From Saccoglossus kowalevskii (lineage: Eukaryota > Hemichordata > Enteropneusta > Harrimaniidae), in assembly GCF_000003605.2 (NCBI RefSeq), contig NW_003135348.1:298520-321488 (forward strand): a stretch of 22,969 nt of DNA, given 5' to 3'. Positions within the stretch are counted from its first letter, which is position 1. Every line of letters begins with the position of its first letter. Shown piece by piece: positions 1 through 11,570 of this stretch. The notes under the pieces are model-generated. The model was not told the origin of the DNA. It saw nothing but the letters and a program-made list of their open reading frames with translations, and did not search any database. A program made the position numbers and the translations under genes.

Positions 1-174
1 CTATCAATAATGAGTTGCGTTACCGAGAAATTTTACTGTTTACTGTTTTCTTGATGATGAACAACTACATAACCAAACAACAGTCTATATAAATGACTGC
101 TTTCATTCATATACATCATTTTGACATCAGAGAAGTTTTCCATCATGCGAAAGAGCATAACTTGTACGATTTAC

Positions 175-3100
175 CTGAATGGGAAATATTCCAGGAATAA
201 TAGGCACTACAATACCAATATCTCGACAGTCTTTAACAAACTTGAGAAATGTTTGTGAATCAAAGAATAGCTGAGTGATTATGAAGTCTGCACCTGCATC
301 CACCTTTTCCTTCAAATGTCTGATATCATCCTCGTAACTTTCAGCATCAGGATGTCCTTGTGGGTATCCTTTAAAAAAATTAAGAGAATGTAGTTCGAAA
401 TACCTTTTGTAATTTTTGCTATGTGGTATTGTTTGTCAAAGTGAATTTGTAAATTGTTTAGTCTACTAGAACATAAAATACGTTAAGTTTAATTTTCACT
501 GATAGAAATTTCTGCATTTTAATGATTCTATGATATTTATGAAGACAAAATTCACGTCCTAGGACCCCCAGAGAAATTTTCACAGACTCACAAAATTTGT
601 CGGTTGCGAAATTTAAATGGTTTACAATAGTCCTCCAAAGAGGGTTATCGATATAGCCAGAAAATGCCTACTGATATTTGAAATCTATATTGAAATGCAA
701 GATATTTGTTGCTGGGTTGAAGCCACAGACTGGTAGTCTATTTTTTGTGGATCAATTAACTGTAAATTTTCAATCAAAAATTGGCAGGTTTGTAGAAATT
801 TATCCTGTCAAATCAAATTTTGGGTCTGTGTAAATTGTAGAGTGCCTATATAAAATCACAGGCAGAAAAGTGGCTGGCTGCTAAAAGCCCGACTCCAAAT
901 GTATTTCTGTTATACAACTGTACTGATAGTACTTGAAATTAATAGTAACTCAAGGTACTCTAACAGTACTTGTGCTGAGGCTAACATTTTCCAAAATAGT
1001 AGCCCAGAAATTAGATTACACAAAATTTAAAAATAAACAAGTCATTGTCAATGACACGTCCCCGTTCCGTTCATATTTGAGTGACATATACATTCAAAGC
1101 AGCAACAATATGGATGTTGAACTGCATTCAGTAAAACAAAATAGCCACCAGTCAGCCATTTTCAACACAATCCAAAAAAAAATTTAAACTAAATTTGCCC
1201 ACGCATGACATAGATTCAGTTCCGGTATGGTGAAAATGTGCAATTTTTGTGAATTTTTTACCTTAAAAGGACTGGCCCAAATGCACAGGCATATGTATGA
1301 TATAATGTATGATGTGTATGTGAAGTTTGAACTTGATCTGTCCAGGCATGTCCGAGATATGGATCGAAAACTAAATTCTTTAAAACAAAATGGCTGCCAG
1401 TTGGCCATTTTGAACATGATCCGAAGAAAAATTGGTATGCATCAAGCTTATATTATACTTACTATATGCACTAAATCTGAACAAAATCCATCCATGCATG
1501 ACTGGGATCCGGTTCCGGAATTGTGAAAATACGTGATTTTGATGCATTTTCATTCAGCTATTGTTAAGCGGATCATGAAACAAATGCACATATCTATTTG
1601 TGACATGATGTACCATGTGTGTGTGAAGTTTGAACTCGATCAATCCAGGCATGTCTCAGATACGGATCCAGAACTGAATTCTTTAAAACAAAATGGCCGC
1701 CAGTCGGCCATTTCGAACATAATCCAAAAAAAATGACGTGCATAAAGGTCCTAGTATGTTTAATGTATGTACCAAATTTGAACAAAATCCGTTCATGCAT
1801 ATTAAAAACTGAGATCTGGGTCCGGAATGGTGAAAATGTGCGATTTCAATGCATTTTTGGCCTTAAAGCGGCCGCCATTTGGCTATCGTTAATGAGATCA
1901 TGAAACAAATGCACATACATATTTGTGACATGATGTACCTTATGTGTGTGAAGTTTGAACTCGATCAATCCAGGCATGTCTCAGATACGGATCCAGAACT
2001 GAATTCTTTAAAACAAAATGGCCGCCAGTCAGCAATTTCAAGCCCGATCCAAAAAAAAAATGACGTGCATCAAGGTCCTATTATTTTTAATGTATGTACC
2101 AAATTTGAACAAAAACCATCCATGCATAACTGAGATCCGGGTCCGGAATGGTGAAAATGTGCGATTTTGATGCATTTTCGGCCTTAAAATGGCCGCTATT
2201 CGGCTATCGTTAATCGGATCATGAAAAAAATGTATGTGCATATGTCCCATATAATGTGTGATGTATGAGTGAAGTTTGAACTTAATCGGTCCATGCATGT
2301 TCGAGATACAGGTGATCATGGACGCACGGACGCACGGACGCACACAGGGCAAAACATAAGTCCCCGTTTTCGGACTACGTCCGAACGGGGACTAAAAATG
2401 TCTATCAAATGATACTCTAAAAGAACAGAGACTGTTAATTGTTCTACATGTATTGGTTATTTCCATGTATTCACAATTGTGCCACATTGTGTCACCTCTC
2501 GTAAAATAAATCTACCTATTTTTTTTCATATTTTCAAAAATCTTGATCAAGACCTGTAAGCTGATAGGAAATAATGTCCATGAGATAAAAAAATTAACAA
2601 AAAAATAGGGAAAACACGTTTAAATGTTAAAAATTAAAATATTTAGTGGGAATAATTTAAGTACCACAACACTGATGGATTATCCCCGGTACCCAACATT
2701 ATTATCCAGCTACCAGCTTGCAAGCCTTGTAAATATAGCCATTTGACAGATGTACATGTACACAACACAAGCCAGGAACTACACATCGTGTAACTACACA
2801 TAGTGTAACTACACATCGTGTAAATCAACTTATCCTGCAAGTCGCCATTGTAGTAACAGAATAATCCTCGCTTGAATTATATTACTGGGAAATACGCAAC
2901 ACTGATGAGCAAAGTGTTGGGTTGCATTGCACTCTAACACAAGGATGATTCACAGCCAACACATTTCTAGAATATGAATTTTGTGAAACTTTCCTAATTA
3001 ATCCTTGCAATTGGTTCCAAAGACATATTTTTGGGCACCTGAATAATGAATCTAATTAGTTTGCATTTTCCAATCCAAAATGTCTGCCAAATTTTGTGAG

Positions 3101-6100
3101 GTTTAACATGACAGAGAAAACGCCATAGTCCCTGTTTCCATGCAAGTCCAGGTGATGTTTATTTGTTTTTGTTGTTATTTATTTACTGGAACCTTTTGCT
3201 TGGTAAAATATCAAGCTAGTCAGACCAAAAACTCGAACAGGAAAAAATCTGATGACTGATCGCACCGTTTTTAATCGCACCTAACTCGGTGCGGAGAGAA
3301 ACAAGACTGGCTTGGAAGTTAATATGGCGCCGCCTCATTACCTCGGTCACGTAGTTCGTGACTCGTGATGTAAAGGGAAAATCTTGAGGTCATGGGGCTT
3401 CCCCTGACCTAGATTTCTCTCTCCGTCATTGTCTGAATTGCAGATTAATGCCGACAGTTCAAAATAGTCATTTTGGTGTTTGGTAATTGAACGTAGTGAA
3501 TTTGTCTTGCTTGTGCGCCACTTATCCTTGTGTAACAACAAATCCAAGAACACTGCTCTCTTTCTTTAGGTTTTTACTGCAGCAATCACATCAGCTTTCT
3601 TTTTAATGTCTATATTACTTTTCACTTGTATGCGTTATATACTGTTAAAAACAATTCCATGATTAAATCTTCAACAAAGTAAACATAATATGGGTTTGCC
3701 AGATTAGTTGTGCATTTTCAGAAGACAAGAACTAATTTACCGGTAATAAACCATGTTGATTGTAACAGAAGAAATATCTATTTACCTGCCACAGCAATGA
3801 CAAAATAATCACCAAACTCATCTCGGACATGTTTGACTAGATCAGTAGCATAGTTGAAACCATTCTCCAATTTCTGCCACTCATCACCATTTATAGGGTC
3901 TGAAAAACATTTAAAAAATATTTATTACATACAACAACAACAACAACAACAAAAATCACTGTGCAAAACAAAATAATCACAATGTTATTTTCTCTCTCAG
4001 ACAAAGCCAAGGAAAATTAGTACAGTTTCTGTGTTCTAAAATTGACCATTACCTAGCATATTCTATTTTATGTTCATATTTTAAACTGGATTATTACATT
4101 CAAAGAAACATTCTGGCTACTATATTAGGTGGTTGAAGCTGATCAAAAAACCAAAATATTGAGAAATTTGAATTGTCTGATTCACAAAGGTATATAAAAT
4201 TTAAAATTGAATACTCAAAATATTAAGTGTGTACAGAAGGGAGAATTGCTGTTAAGTGGGTTACAATTGAAACTGGGTATTATTTTACACAACAGTCAGT
4301 TTACATTCCCAGGTTACACAAGGTTGGTTTAAACAGTCTTCTAGTTTATAGTGTCAGGTTAAGGGTTAAACAGGTTTCCAGTTTACGCTGTGTTGGGTTG
4401 GGTTTACACAATATTTTGTTTTAGGTTGGATCTAGATAGAATCCTCTACTTACCTCCACGCAGAGCAAGAATACTTCTGATACCTTGATTCTTTGCTTTG
4501 ATCAAATATTTTGTAATTTGTTCTTTATTTAAGTTAGCACATGTAATATGCAGCATAGTGTCTAAACCGCAATAGTTGAGAGCAGCACTTGCAATCATCA
4601 TAGAACTGGTTGGAGAATTGCCAGCAGGATTGCCAGCCGGGTGCCATGTTATATCACAAAACAGGGGCTGACCCAGGGCCATACGATCAAACCTGGAAGA
4701 TATGAAAACACAACACATGTGCTAACACTAGGGGTTTGGCTATCAGAAACTCAGGGGAGGACCAGGGGCTTCAAATTTTGAGGAGAAAAATCTGTATAAA
4801 GATAATTTGAAAAGAACTACTAATTGTGCTGAAATTTGCAGAAACAAATAATTACACAGCAGCATCCTGATATAAAATCTGAAGGAAAACATTTTGCTTT
4901 TCTATTTCATAGTTTTTAATGTCTTGAATGCCACCATTCCTCCCACAAAGATTCTGGTAAAACATTTTGCACATTGTTTTGTATTGGTCTCCCATTTCTC
5001 AACAAATTTTGGGCAAAATGGATATACTAGTATTGAACTAAAAAAAATCTAAAAAAAAATATGTGGGCTTATATTGTGAAAAATAACAGTTGGTGTTCAA
5101 TAGAGTTATAATTCCAACCATCTGGTACACTTGTCAATGCGAAACCCTGGATACAAAGGATTTAATCCCAGTCACAAATAGTATTGAATTCATATTACAA
5201 AAATAACCCAGTTTGATTGATATTATACATGTATCTACAAGGACATTTACAAAGCTGATCAACATCTTGAAAATACACTTCATGCTATAATGCCAATCAT
5301 ACATAAATAGCAATATTGACAAGCAAATACAAGAATACCATGCCATTTGTAAACAGAGACTGCAGGTTTCAAACGTTAACATACTTGAAGACCACAAAAT
5401 GGCTTTTAATATTCACTCATTTCAAATATTTGGAAATTGAGCTGACTATCATAAACTAAGCCACAGAATCAAGGCCTATAAAAGTCATCTTTAAAAGGCA
5501 GTGATTATTGCCTATAATCAAATTTTGAGCAATTCACCTAGATAGAGGAGCATTCAAGGGACTCATACACAGGTGTTCTTTATATCCAGGACGGATTACC
5601 GGGTACTCTTTTTTTTATTGACTGCTAACTCGTACATTTGAAACTAATATTTGCCCAAAATATAACAAGATAGTACTGTTGCACACAAAAAACGATGATT
5701 GAATCAAAGTAAAATTGTTTTGTAAACAGAATATTAATTTATATTACGCATTTTTGTCTCTAAAGAAAGACTAATCTGCAAAAAATAATGCTGAATTTGA
5801 AAGAGTTGTCACACTAGACCCATGCTCCATACATTGCACATACATTATGCCTTAGAACTGCCTAAAAGTGGTCACTATAGGAAAGTGGTCTTCATACAGA
5901 GAGGGTTTCTAACACGGGTTTGACTGTTCAAGACTCGTATTAAACACACAATGCCATGACAACAAAAACTTCAAATATTTCAAAAAGATAGAGTATGTAC
6001 AGCTATTGAGATACCTTGAAACCAGGTTAACTGCACCATTGGCTGTCCTAGGTGGAAAAAACTCCAACGAAAAAAATTTCTCCTTTGAATTGATTCGTTT

Positions 6101-6247
6101 CTGTATACGATCAATCAGTCTTGTGTATCCTTTTGAAACTGGACGAGGAATATCAGGAGTGAGTTCTCCACTAACCATACCACTTATACTTCCATGAGAA
6201 CTGCATCTACCTGGGGTACTTTTCCCATTGAATGAATGCACACTCAT
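175..6247 (-). CDS. MTHFR: Methylenetetrahydrofolate reductase, first four coding exons (partial)
   Basis: This cytosolic flavoprotein reduces 5,10-methylenetetrahydrofolate to 5-methyltetrahydrofolate with NADPH and supplies the methyl group for methionine synthase. Coding exons are 6247-6015, 4692-4454, 3899-3786 and 368-175. All introns are GT-AG with phases 2, 1 and 1, and together they encode residues 1-260. Visible motifs are [10 protein letters not shown] with Glu62 (equivalent to human Glu63 and E. coli MetF Glu28), the TSSMMIAS and NYCGL segments, ALRGD across the exon 2/3 junction (Asp158), [22 protein letters not shown] and PGIFPIQ. Ala222 is the residue altered in the human A222V variant and is unchanged here. 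The ATG at 6247 is the first in-frame Met after an upstream in-frame TGA at 6286-6284. The N-terminus is Ser/Thr-rich, as in vertebrate MTHFR. Exon 4 ends in phase 0, so the C-terminal part of the barrel and the AdoMet-binding regulatory domain lie beyond the left edge. The family call is certain; the exact 5' start is less so. Confidence 0.97.
2319..2343 (+). repeat. Short tandem repeat GGACGCAC
   Basis: Three tandem copies of an 8-base unit (GGACGCAC) sit between the last long repeat unit and the terminal hairpin, so they probably belong to the same mobile element. Confidence 0.8.
2359..2393 (+). repeat. Terminal hairpin of the array
   Basis: The left arm AGTCCCCGTTTTCGGAC pairs with the right arm GTCCGAACGGGGACT around the loop TAC, with a two-base T bulge. 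The stem ends in GGGGACTAAA, so a CTAA tetranucleotide directly closes it, which fits the CTRR terminus of Helitrons. Confidence 0.8.
2777..2821 (+). repeat. Three 15-base palindromic tandem units
   Basis: The unit AACTACACATCGTGT occurs three times head to tail; the middle copy has ATAG in place of ATCG. The core TACAC-ATC-GTGTA of the first and third units is itself an inverted repeat with a 3-base loop. Confidence 0.8.
3900..4453 (-). other. MTHFR intron between coding exons 2 and 3
   Basis: This phase-1 intron has a consensus gtaagt donor at 4453-4448 and the acceptor ttttcag at 3900. It holds an (ACA)n microsatellite at 3931-3952 and, at about 4240-4430, a T- and G-rich stretch with irregular GGTTTA/GGTTAA words. 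I see no gene in it. Confidence 0.9.
3931..3952 (+). repeat. (ACA)n microsatellite
   Basis: About seven ACA trinucleotides run in a row inside the intron, next to MTHFR exon 3. Confidence 0.9.
4693..6014 (-). other. MTHFR intron between coding exons 1 and 2
   Basis: This 1.3-kb phase-2 intron has a gtatct donor at 6014 and a tcttccag acceptor at 4693, and it interrupts the arginine codon before FDRMA. Human MTHFR has an intron at the same place (after NLIS). I see no gene or notable repeat inside. Confidence 0.9.
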
Positions 6248-7998
6248 CTCTACTACATGCACGCTGTATAAATAAGGACTTATTCAGGTGTTTGTTTTCT
6301 TGAATCTGAAAATAAATTAAGGCAAAATATTCATTATATGAAGTTTTACATTTTGAAAACAACTGATGTAGACAAGGACCAGAGACAATTTTTAGGCCTT
6401 AAAATTAGATTTCATTATTTCATGAGAGTGATTGTCCCTAAATTATAACATCATTTTACCCACACTGCTTGTAGACCAGAAATACACATACACTGACACC
6501 ATTTTATTTTGGTTTCTTAAAGCGTTCACTTATATAAATATAAAAAGGATTGGGTTGATTTTGATTACTATAACACTTTTATAGAAAGTGCACATTATCC
6601 AGTATCAGTACCTGCGAATGTATAGATTTAGGGCTTCAATGAGTTGAACGACATGCAGGAATTTCAGTTTCAATGAGAAAAATATGACAAAAAAAGCTAT
6701 AATGCAGTAATAGTTTCATTTAAGGCTACTTGAAAACCTCCAAAATGCAAAAGAAAAAACACAATTGATTGGATAGAACTTGAAAAACGATCACAAATTT
6801 AGTGTGACTGACTAAACAGACTAAATCAAAATGTAATTTTCACCTCACTGTGCTGTGCAGATCCTTGTTGAAAATTGAATAAAGTTGAATACAAATCCAA
6901 CATATCAACATACATTTGTATCAAAACTAAAGGCATACAATCATTTTGGAACACATTTTGGAAAAAATAATGATGGAATAAATTAAACATTTTTTTTGCA
7001 GATCACGGACGAGTCATGACTATGATGGTGTTTCCTAACAGAATATTGAGGAACTGGTTTAAATTTCTAAAAGTTGAGAATGTTTTTAAATATTTAAAAT
7101 CAAAGTCACAAAAATTTTTCAAACAGGTACTCTCTGTATATGTGTCAGAAGATTCCCTCAAAACTGGATTAGTTTTCACAGAAAGCCCACTCACTCTTGT
7201 GCAGGACTTCAAATTAACAGTAGCCCAAGGCACACAAACTACCAATTCTTGTCCTAAAAAATTGCAGTTTGTAACCATTATCCTGCACAAAGTAAGCAAT
7301 GTGGCATTTAAGATACTACTAAGCTAAGTCTGATGAACTAATTGATATTACAAGACTACATACACTGGTAGCCCACCAGACTTTCAAGAAATTTTGTTTA
7401 TTGAGAGTCCTGACTGATTATTCCAATATCATGTAGTTCATACATGTAGTGTAATTCAAAAAAAGTTGTTTGAGAATAATTGTATTAGACCAAACAGAAA
7501 ATAGATCTGTTCCTGATCCAAAGTTTCTTGGAAAAAAATCTTGGTTTTTTTTCTTTTTCACAACATGCATTTCTAATTGTTTAATTTTAACTGCATAGCG
7601 CCCTCAAGTGGTCACTATTAATTATAATTCTATTTATTTTCAACAATTCAAAAAATTAAAATGTATAGATAAAATCAAAAATATAGATTGTAGTTATCAT
7701 AAAATGAATAAATCTGATAGAGCTTGATTTTCTCAACATTAAAAATTATATCAAACATTTTCATTGTAATAAATAGCATCAGTAGTTAGGGAAAGAAACA
7801 AAACATGAATACAAATAAAACATGTTTATAAAAAAAAAAATATGTTCATATAATAATAATCCTGTGAAAATATAAAAGTATTTGTGTAATTGTGTTATGA
7901 AAAACATTTCATAAAGGCCAGGATGCTTATAGTTATTGACCACTAAAACAGCTGAAATAAACTTTTTTCAGTGTGGGGTGATTTAAAGTGGACATTGA

Positions 7999-8016
7999 CC
8001 CCCCCCCCCCCCCCCC
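7999..8016 (+). repeat. Poly(C) run, 18 bases
   Basis: Eighteen consecutive C residues follow GACATTGA. Its minus-strand transcript would be poly(G) within the MTHFR leader region. Confidence 0.95.
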
Positions 8017-8773
8017 ATGATGTAAATATGCCTGATGAAACACTTGCCTAAAATCAAACACAAAAATATCACATGATGATTACGTGCAACTTGGCACTGA
8101 TCTACCTGTCAATTTAGATAGGTTAAATTTCAACAAGTCTATTCACTAATTTGCAAAATAAATAATCGCCAAAAAAAGATTTAAAAAAAGTTTTTAAAAT
8201 AAGAAATTTTTCATTTCTGGCTATAACCATACAACTTAAAAGTGCCTATTGTTATAGAGACAAGTAAACGCCATAAATCAGACCAAAACATTATAAATTT
8301 GTGTAGATAAATGTAGATTATTAAAATCAATATTATTAAAAACATTATAGCGTACAAGTGTATGAATTATCAATCAGGGTGAATCAAAGTACTGTACAAA
8401 CTAAATTTATGAGTCCTACACAGACTTTATATCACACAAAGATTTCTTGGGTTGCATTTTGGTACAATTTTAAAATATGGAATTGTTATCTGAAAGTTTG
8501 AATAATATAATTTTTATTTAGGGTGATATGTTTTTATTGGACAAGATTAACCAAAATGTCATGCAACATCCTTCACAATTTTATGTATTTTTCTATAGAA
8601 CCTGATAATTTTTTTCTAAAAGATGAGAAAAAAATTCTGGGGGATTAATTTTGATAAATGTGACCAAAATTTGGCAATGAAAGGTTTAATGGTGAAAATA
8701 AAGCCAGCAAGAAAGAAAAATCATACAGATAGCAACATTTGCCTAAACAATTCTGCACAGCTGCTCTAAACAA

Positions 8774-8786
8774 CCCCCCCCCCCCC
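8774..8786 (+). repeat. Poly(C) run, 13 bases
   Basis: Thirteen consecutive C residues, the second C tract in this presumed intron. Confidence 0.95.
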
Positions 8787-8929
8787 ACTAATTTTAGAAA
8801 CACAAACTAATCTGATACAAATTATTTCTGGTTAAGGAAAATTTGAAAACTGTATGCGAGCTGATTTGCAAAATGTAGAGGTGAAGAGAAGAAAAAAAAA
8901 ATTCCTGTATGAAATGTAAAGAAAGAAAA

Positions 8930-8940
8930 GGGGGGGGGGG
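8930..8940 (+). repeat. Poly(G) run, 11 bases
   Basis: Eleven consecutive G residues follow an A-rich purine stretch. The orientation is opposite to the two C runs. Confidence 0.95.
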
Positions 8941-9243
8941 TTTATGAATAACAAATATGTTGTCACAACTTGCAGGAAAATTTTACTCAAAAGCCAAAAC
9001 AAATTTTAATTTAATCACATTGAGTGCATTTATGATGTTGAAATGCCTACAATGAAGAAAGATTATTAAACACAAAATTAGTTTTGTAGCAAGCATCGAA
9101 ACTTCAAATGCCCTGATCCACTCATCCCGAAACATTTGAAGTAAATAAACAGTGCGACAATTACGAGTAAATTGTCGAGGGATCTGGTATAAAATTAGGA
9201 CAAACATAAATTTATACTGCTAGAATATTCTGGTATACTAGTA

Positions 9244-9900
9244 CCTTCTCATGAGTGAAAGCAATATGTAAACACGACCTCGTAACCTGCAGGTTGTCAC
9301 CCCATGTTTTTTTTTACAATAAGAAGGCAGTACCCTCGGTAGTGTCCACGCAATGAAAGCGTGTATTGAACGAATGGAAGAAAACGTCGGTCCCAAGCCG
9401 TGACGATTTTCTACGAAATATCTGCAAAAATCTGCATATGCTCACTAAAAGCCAAACGTAAAATAGTGATCTGTATTGCAACTAGTAAAAGAAAGTGGAT
9501 ATTTTGTATTTTTTGACGGAATTGCATTCAATTTTGTCATTGTTTACATCGGTTGGTTCGCTGCATGTTTTAAGCTTTACTATACAACACTATGCAGTCG
9601 ACGGGGATCTAGTCAGAAATTCACTGCAGACAACTACAATTCTGGTGCAAACGCGAACATTTTGGGCAACATTACCTACATTGGTCATCCTCCACCGATA
9701 TATAACAATAAAATGTCGAAAATCCGTCAAGTTGTTTAGAGCCGAGGCAAAAATGACGGAGCTCCATTCTTACCGTAGCTCACTCGACGATGGTCTGAAT
9801 AAAAAGAGGCCAAACCATTATGAAGCTCGCAATTTATACCCAGCCAATCAGAGGTGAAATGCTAATCCCGGTCTTTAAAATGACGCTGGCCAATCAGAAA
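9244..9900 (-). promoter_or_regulatory. Candidate MTHFR promoter and non-coding first exon
   Basis: The sequence becomes less AT-rich here. Two CCAATCAG boxes lie at 9844-9851 and 9890-9897, 46 bases apart, matching NF-Y sites, which act in either orientation. On the minus strand a splice donor (AAG|gtacta) at 9243 could end a leader exon that joins the acceptor at 6263 just before the MTHFR start codon. A divergent plus-strand transcript is also possible: a 120-residue plus-strand frame spans 9495-9857, but it resembles no known protein. Placement is an inference without transcript evidence. Confidence 0.35.
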
Positions 9901-11570
9901 TCGTTTTTTTTATTCGTAGGTTGAGGGTCTATGAATAACTGCGATTTTAATCAAATCATGCCTATCGCAACCCATGATCATTCACGCAATCTACGCTGTG
10001 TATATATGAATCGATAGACTCACGAAATTCAACAAAACGACAAGATGGACGCGGTATTAGCGCCCTCTTACGATCATCATCAATCTTTGTGCTTTCGTTT
10101 ATGCAAATGAAGTTTAAATTACAAGCAAGCAGAAAAACAACCCCTTTCTCAGGCTCATAACACCCAGTCCCAACAAAACAATATGATATCGTTATCATTC
10201 AGATTACCCATAGCAATATACACGCCAATATAATCAGTGGCTGGTACACACTATTGACAATGAACTTAACCTACAGAACCATAATAACTATTTTTATCTT
10301 TTTTTCTGCTTTCCACCAGTCTTGTGACCCAGAATGATATATGTAATATCAGCCTTAATACATTGATTTGTATATATTTATACGCCACAGCATGTCGACA
10401 CGATTGATATCATGATGTCCCCAAAGCTATAATCTAAGTGGAGGAAATTATTTGACAAATAAAGAATGAAATTTAGGGCGAATCCCTACAATCAGATGAC
10501 ACTTAAATTTTTTTGCCTGCGATATATGTGTTTACACCAAAAATAATTCCCAACACCTGTTGGATAAACTTTCCAATATTATTTGTATTTTTTCTTAGAT
10601 GTATTTTCCCGGCGAGAATCATCTCTCATACCAAGTGAAGACGGGATATCTACTTTTAATATATCTTATCTTTTAGTTAAACATCATAATTTTAAACACA
10701 TAATTTTTTATCTTGATGAATCACATATTTTAAAAGTGGGAATACAACTTCAACTCTTTCAACGCCGAAGTAAAATGTTGTCATCATGATTCACGAATTA
10801 AAACTCCCATCATTTTTTCATATTCAAGTTTTTTCCTCAGTAATTTAATCACGACCTGTAACCAATACAAATATATTCACTCGATGTAAAATTATTTTAA
10901 AACATTGAAGAAAAATACATAAAATACAAAATGTTGGGCGGAAAAAAATATGTCACCCACCGAGGTTGAGATTCTTCCTGTACACCCGGGGATAACACTC
11001 GTTCCTTGTACCTTGCACCGTGATGATAAAATAATGTGATTTAATATGACTAAACTTTTACCCACATTTAAATATTTGGTAAACAGTACATAGCACCTTG
11101 ATTCCATTCCAACGTTTGTGCTCGTCGTGATGTCACCAGCCTGAGGGGCGTCAACGTTAACTCCATTGGAACAAAGGTACAGGGAATGATTTGTTTAACG
11201 AATGAGTTGGAAATTATAATGGAAGAAAATAAATAATAAATGATAATGTTAGTAAAAAAATACTGCATTAAGTCGCACCATGAATCATAGGCAGTACTAT
11301 ACTACACTGTCTATGCATAAACATACTCCAACCACGGTGCCATATCAACAACCTTTATTCGGCATGCCTTTGTTAAATTGCAGTGGAGTATTTTGAAATT
11401 TCATAATTAATGAGTAAATTTGCAAATATGAGTGAAATAATTTTCTAAGCTAATTTCAAATTTGATTACAGAATTATAACCCCCGCGGCTCCCGGTTAAT
11501 AAAAACAAATGTCGACTGTTACTGTGTACCTATGAATGTATATAATTCCCCTTATTGCTGGAACGACTAA
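9901..11570. other. Intergenic stretch, no recognised gene
   Basis: I see no gene that I can name. On the minus strand, the frame from about 11190 to 10892 stays open for about 99 codons with a more balanced base composition in its first third (residues such as DAPQAGDITTSTNVG), then turns AT-rich. No start, splice chain or family supports it. A plus-strand acceptor (tttttcttag) at about 10598 is followed by a short open frame beginning ATG TAT TTT CCC GGC, also unsupported. Confidence 0.5.

Larger units (their letters stand above)
1060..2393 (+). repeat. Tandem array of about 320-base units ending in a hairpin (Helitron-like candidate)
   Basis: A unit containing AAGTTTGAACT, CCAGGCATGT, a CAAAATGGC palindrome, CAAATTTGAACAAAA and GGTCCGGAATGGTGAAAAT recurs. 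The AAGTTTGAACT landmark falls at about 1322, 1625, 1950 and 2273, giving spacings of about 303, 325 and 323 bases. A more diverged copy precedes these from about 1060. After the last unit comes GGACGCAC repeated three times, then a long hairpin at 2359-2393 followed by TAAA. Tandem core units plus a terminal hairpin followed by CTRR match non-autonomous Helitron-like elements known from bivalves and other marine invertebrates. I see no Rep/helicase coding sequence. The left end is undefined, so the class assignment is an inference. Confidence 0.75.
369..3785 (-). other. MTHFR intron between coding exons 3 and 4
   Basis: This 3.4-kb phase-1 intron has a gt donor at 3785-3784 and an ag acceptor at 370-369 behind a T-rich stretch. 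It contains the tandem repeat array at 1060-2393 and three 15-base units at 2777-2821. I see no coding exon in either strand; the short open frames inside the array are generated by the repeat units. Confidence 0.9.
6248..9243 (-). other. MTHFR 5' region, probable leader intron
   Basis: No coding exon is recognisable on either strand. A usable minus-strand acceptor (ttatttatacag) ends at 6263, 16 bases before the MTHFR ATG, and a donor (AAG|gtacta) occurs at 9243. These suggest a leader intron of about 3 kb. The stretch contains two C runs, one G run and many A/T runs. Overlapping open frames at 7003-7327 on both strands are AT-rich and match nothing I know. Confidence 0.45.

Noticed and set aside
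933-2352. Several open frames on both strands with recurring peptide motifs
   Set aside because: They are periodic translations of the tandem repeat units, with no start, splice or family support.
4240-4430. Telomere-like GGTTA words
   Set aside because: The words are irregular and interspersed, not a TTAGGG array.
7003-7327. Overlapping open frames on both strands (98 and 103 residues), with an acceptor ttttttttgcag at 7002
   Set aside because: AT-rich, no recognisable motif, inside the presumed MTHFR leader intron; both strands being open argues for chance.
9495-9857. 120-residue plus-strand frame
   Set aside because: No domain, weak start context, and it overlaps the probable MTHFR promoter; kept only as a remark there.
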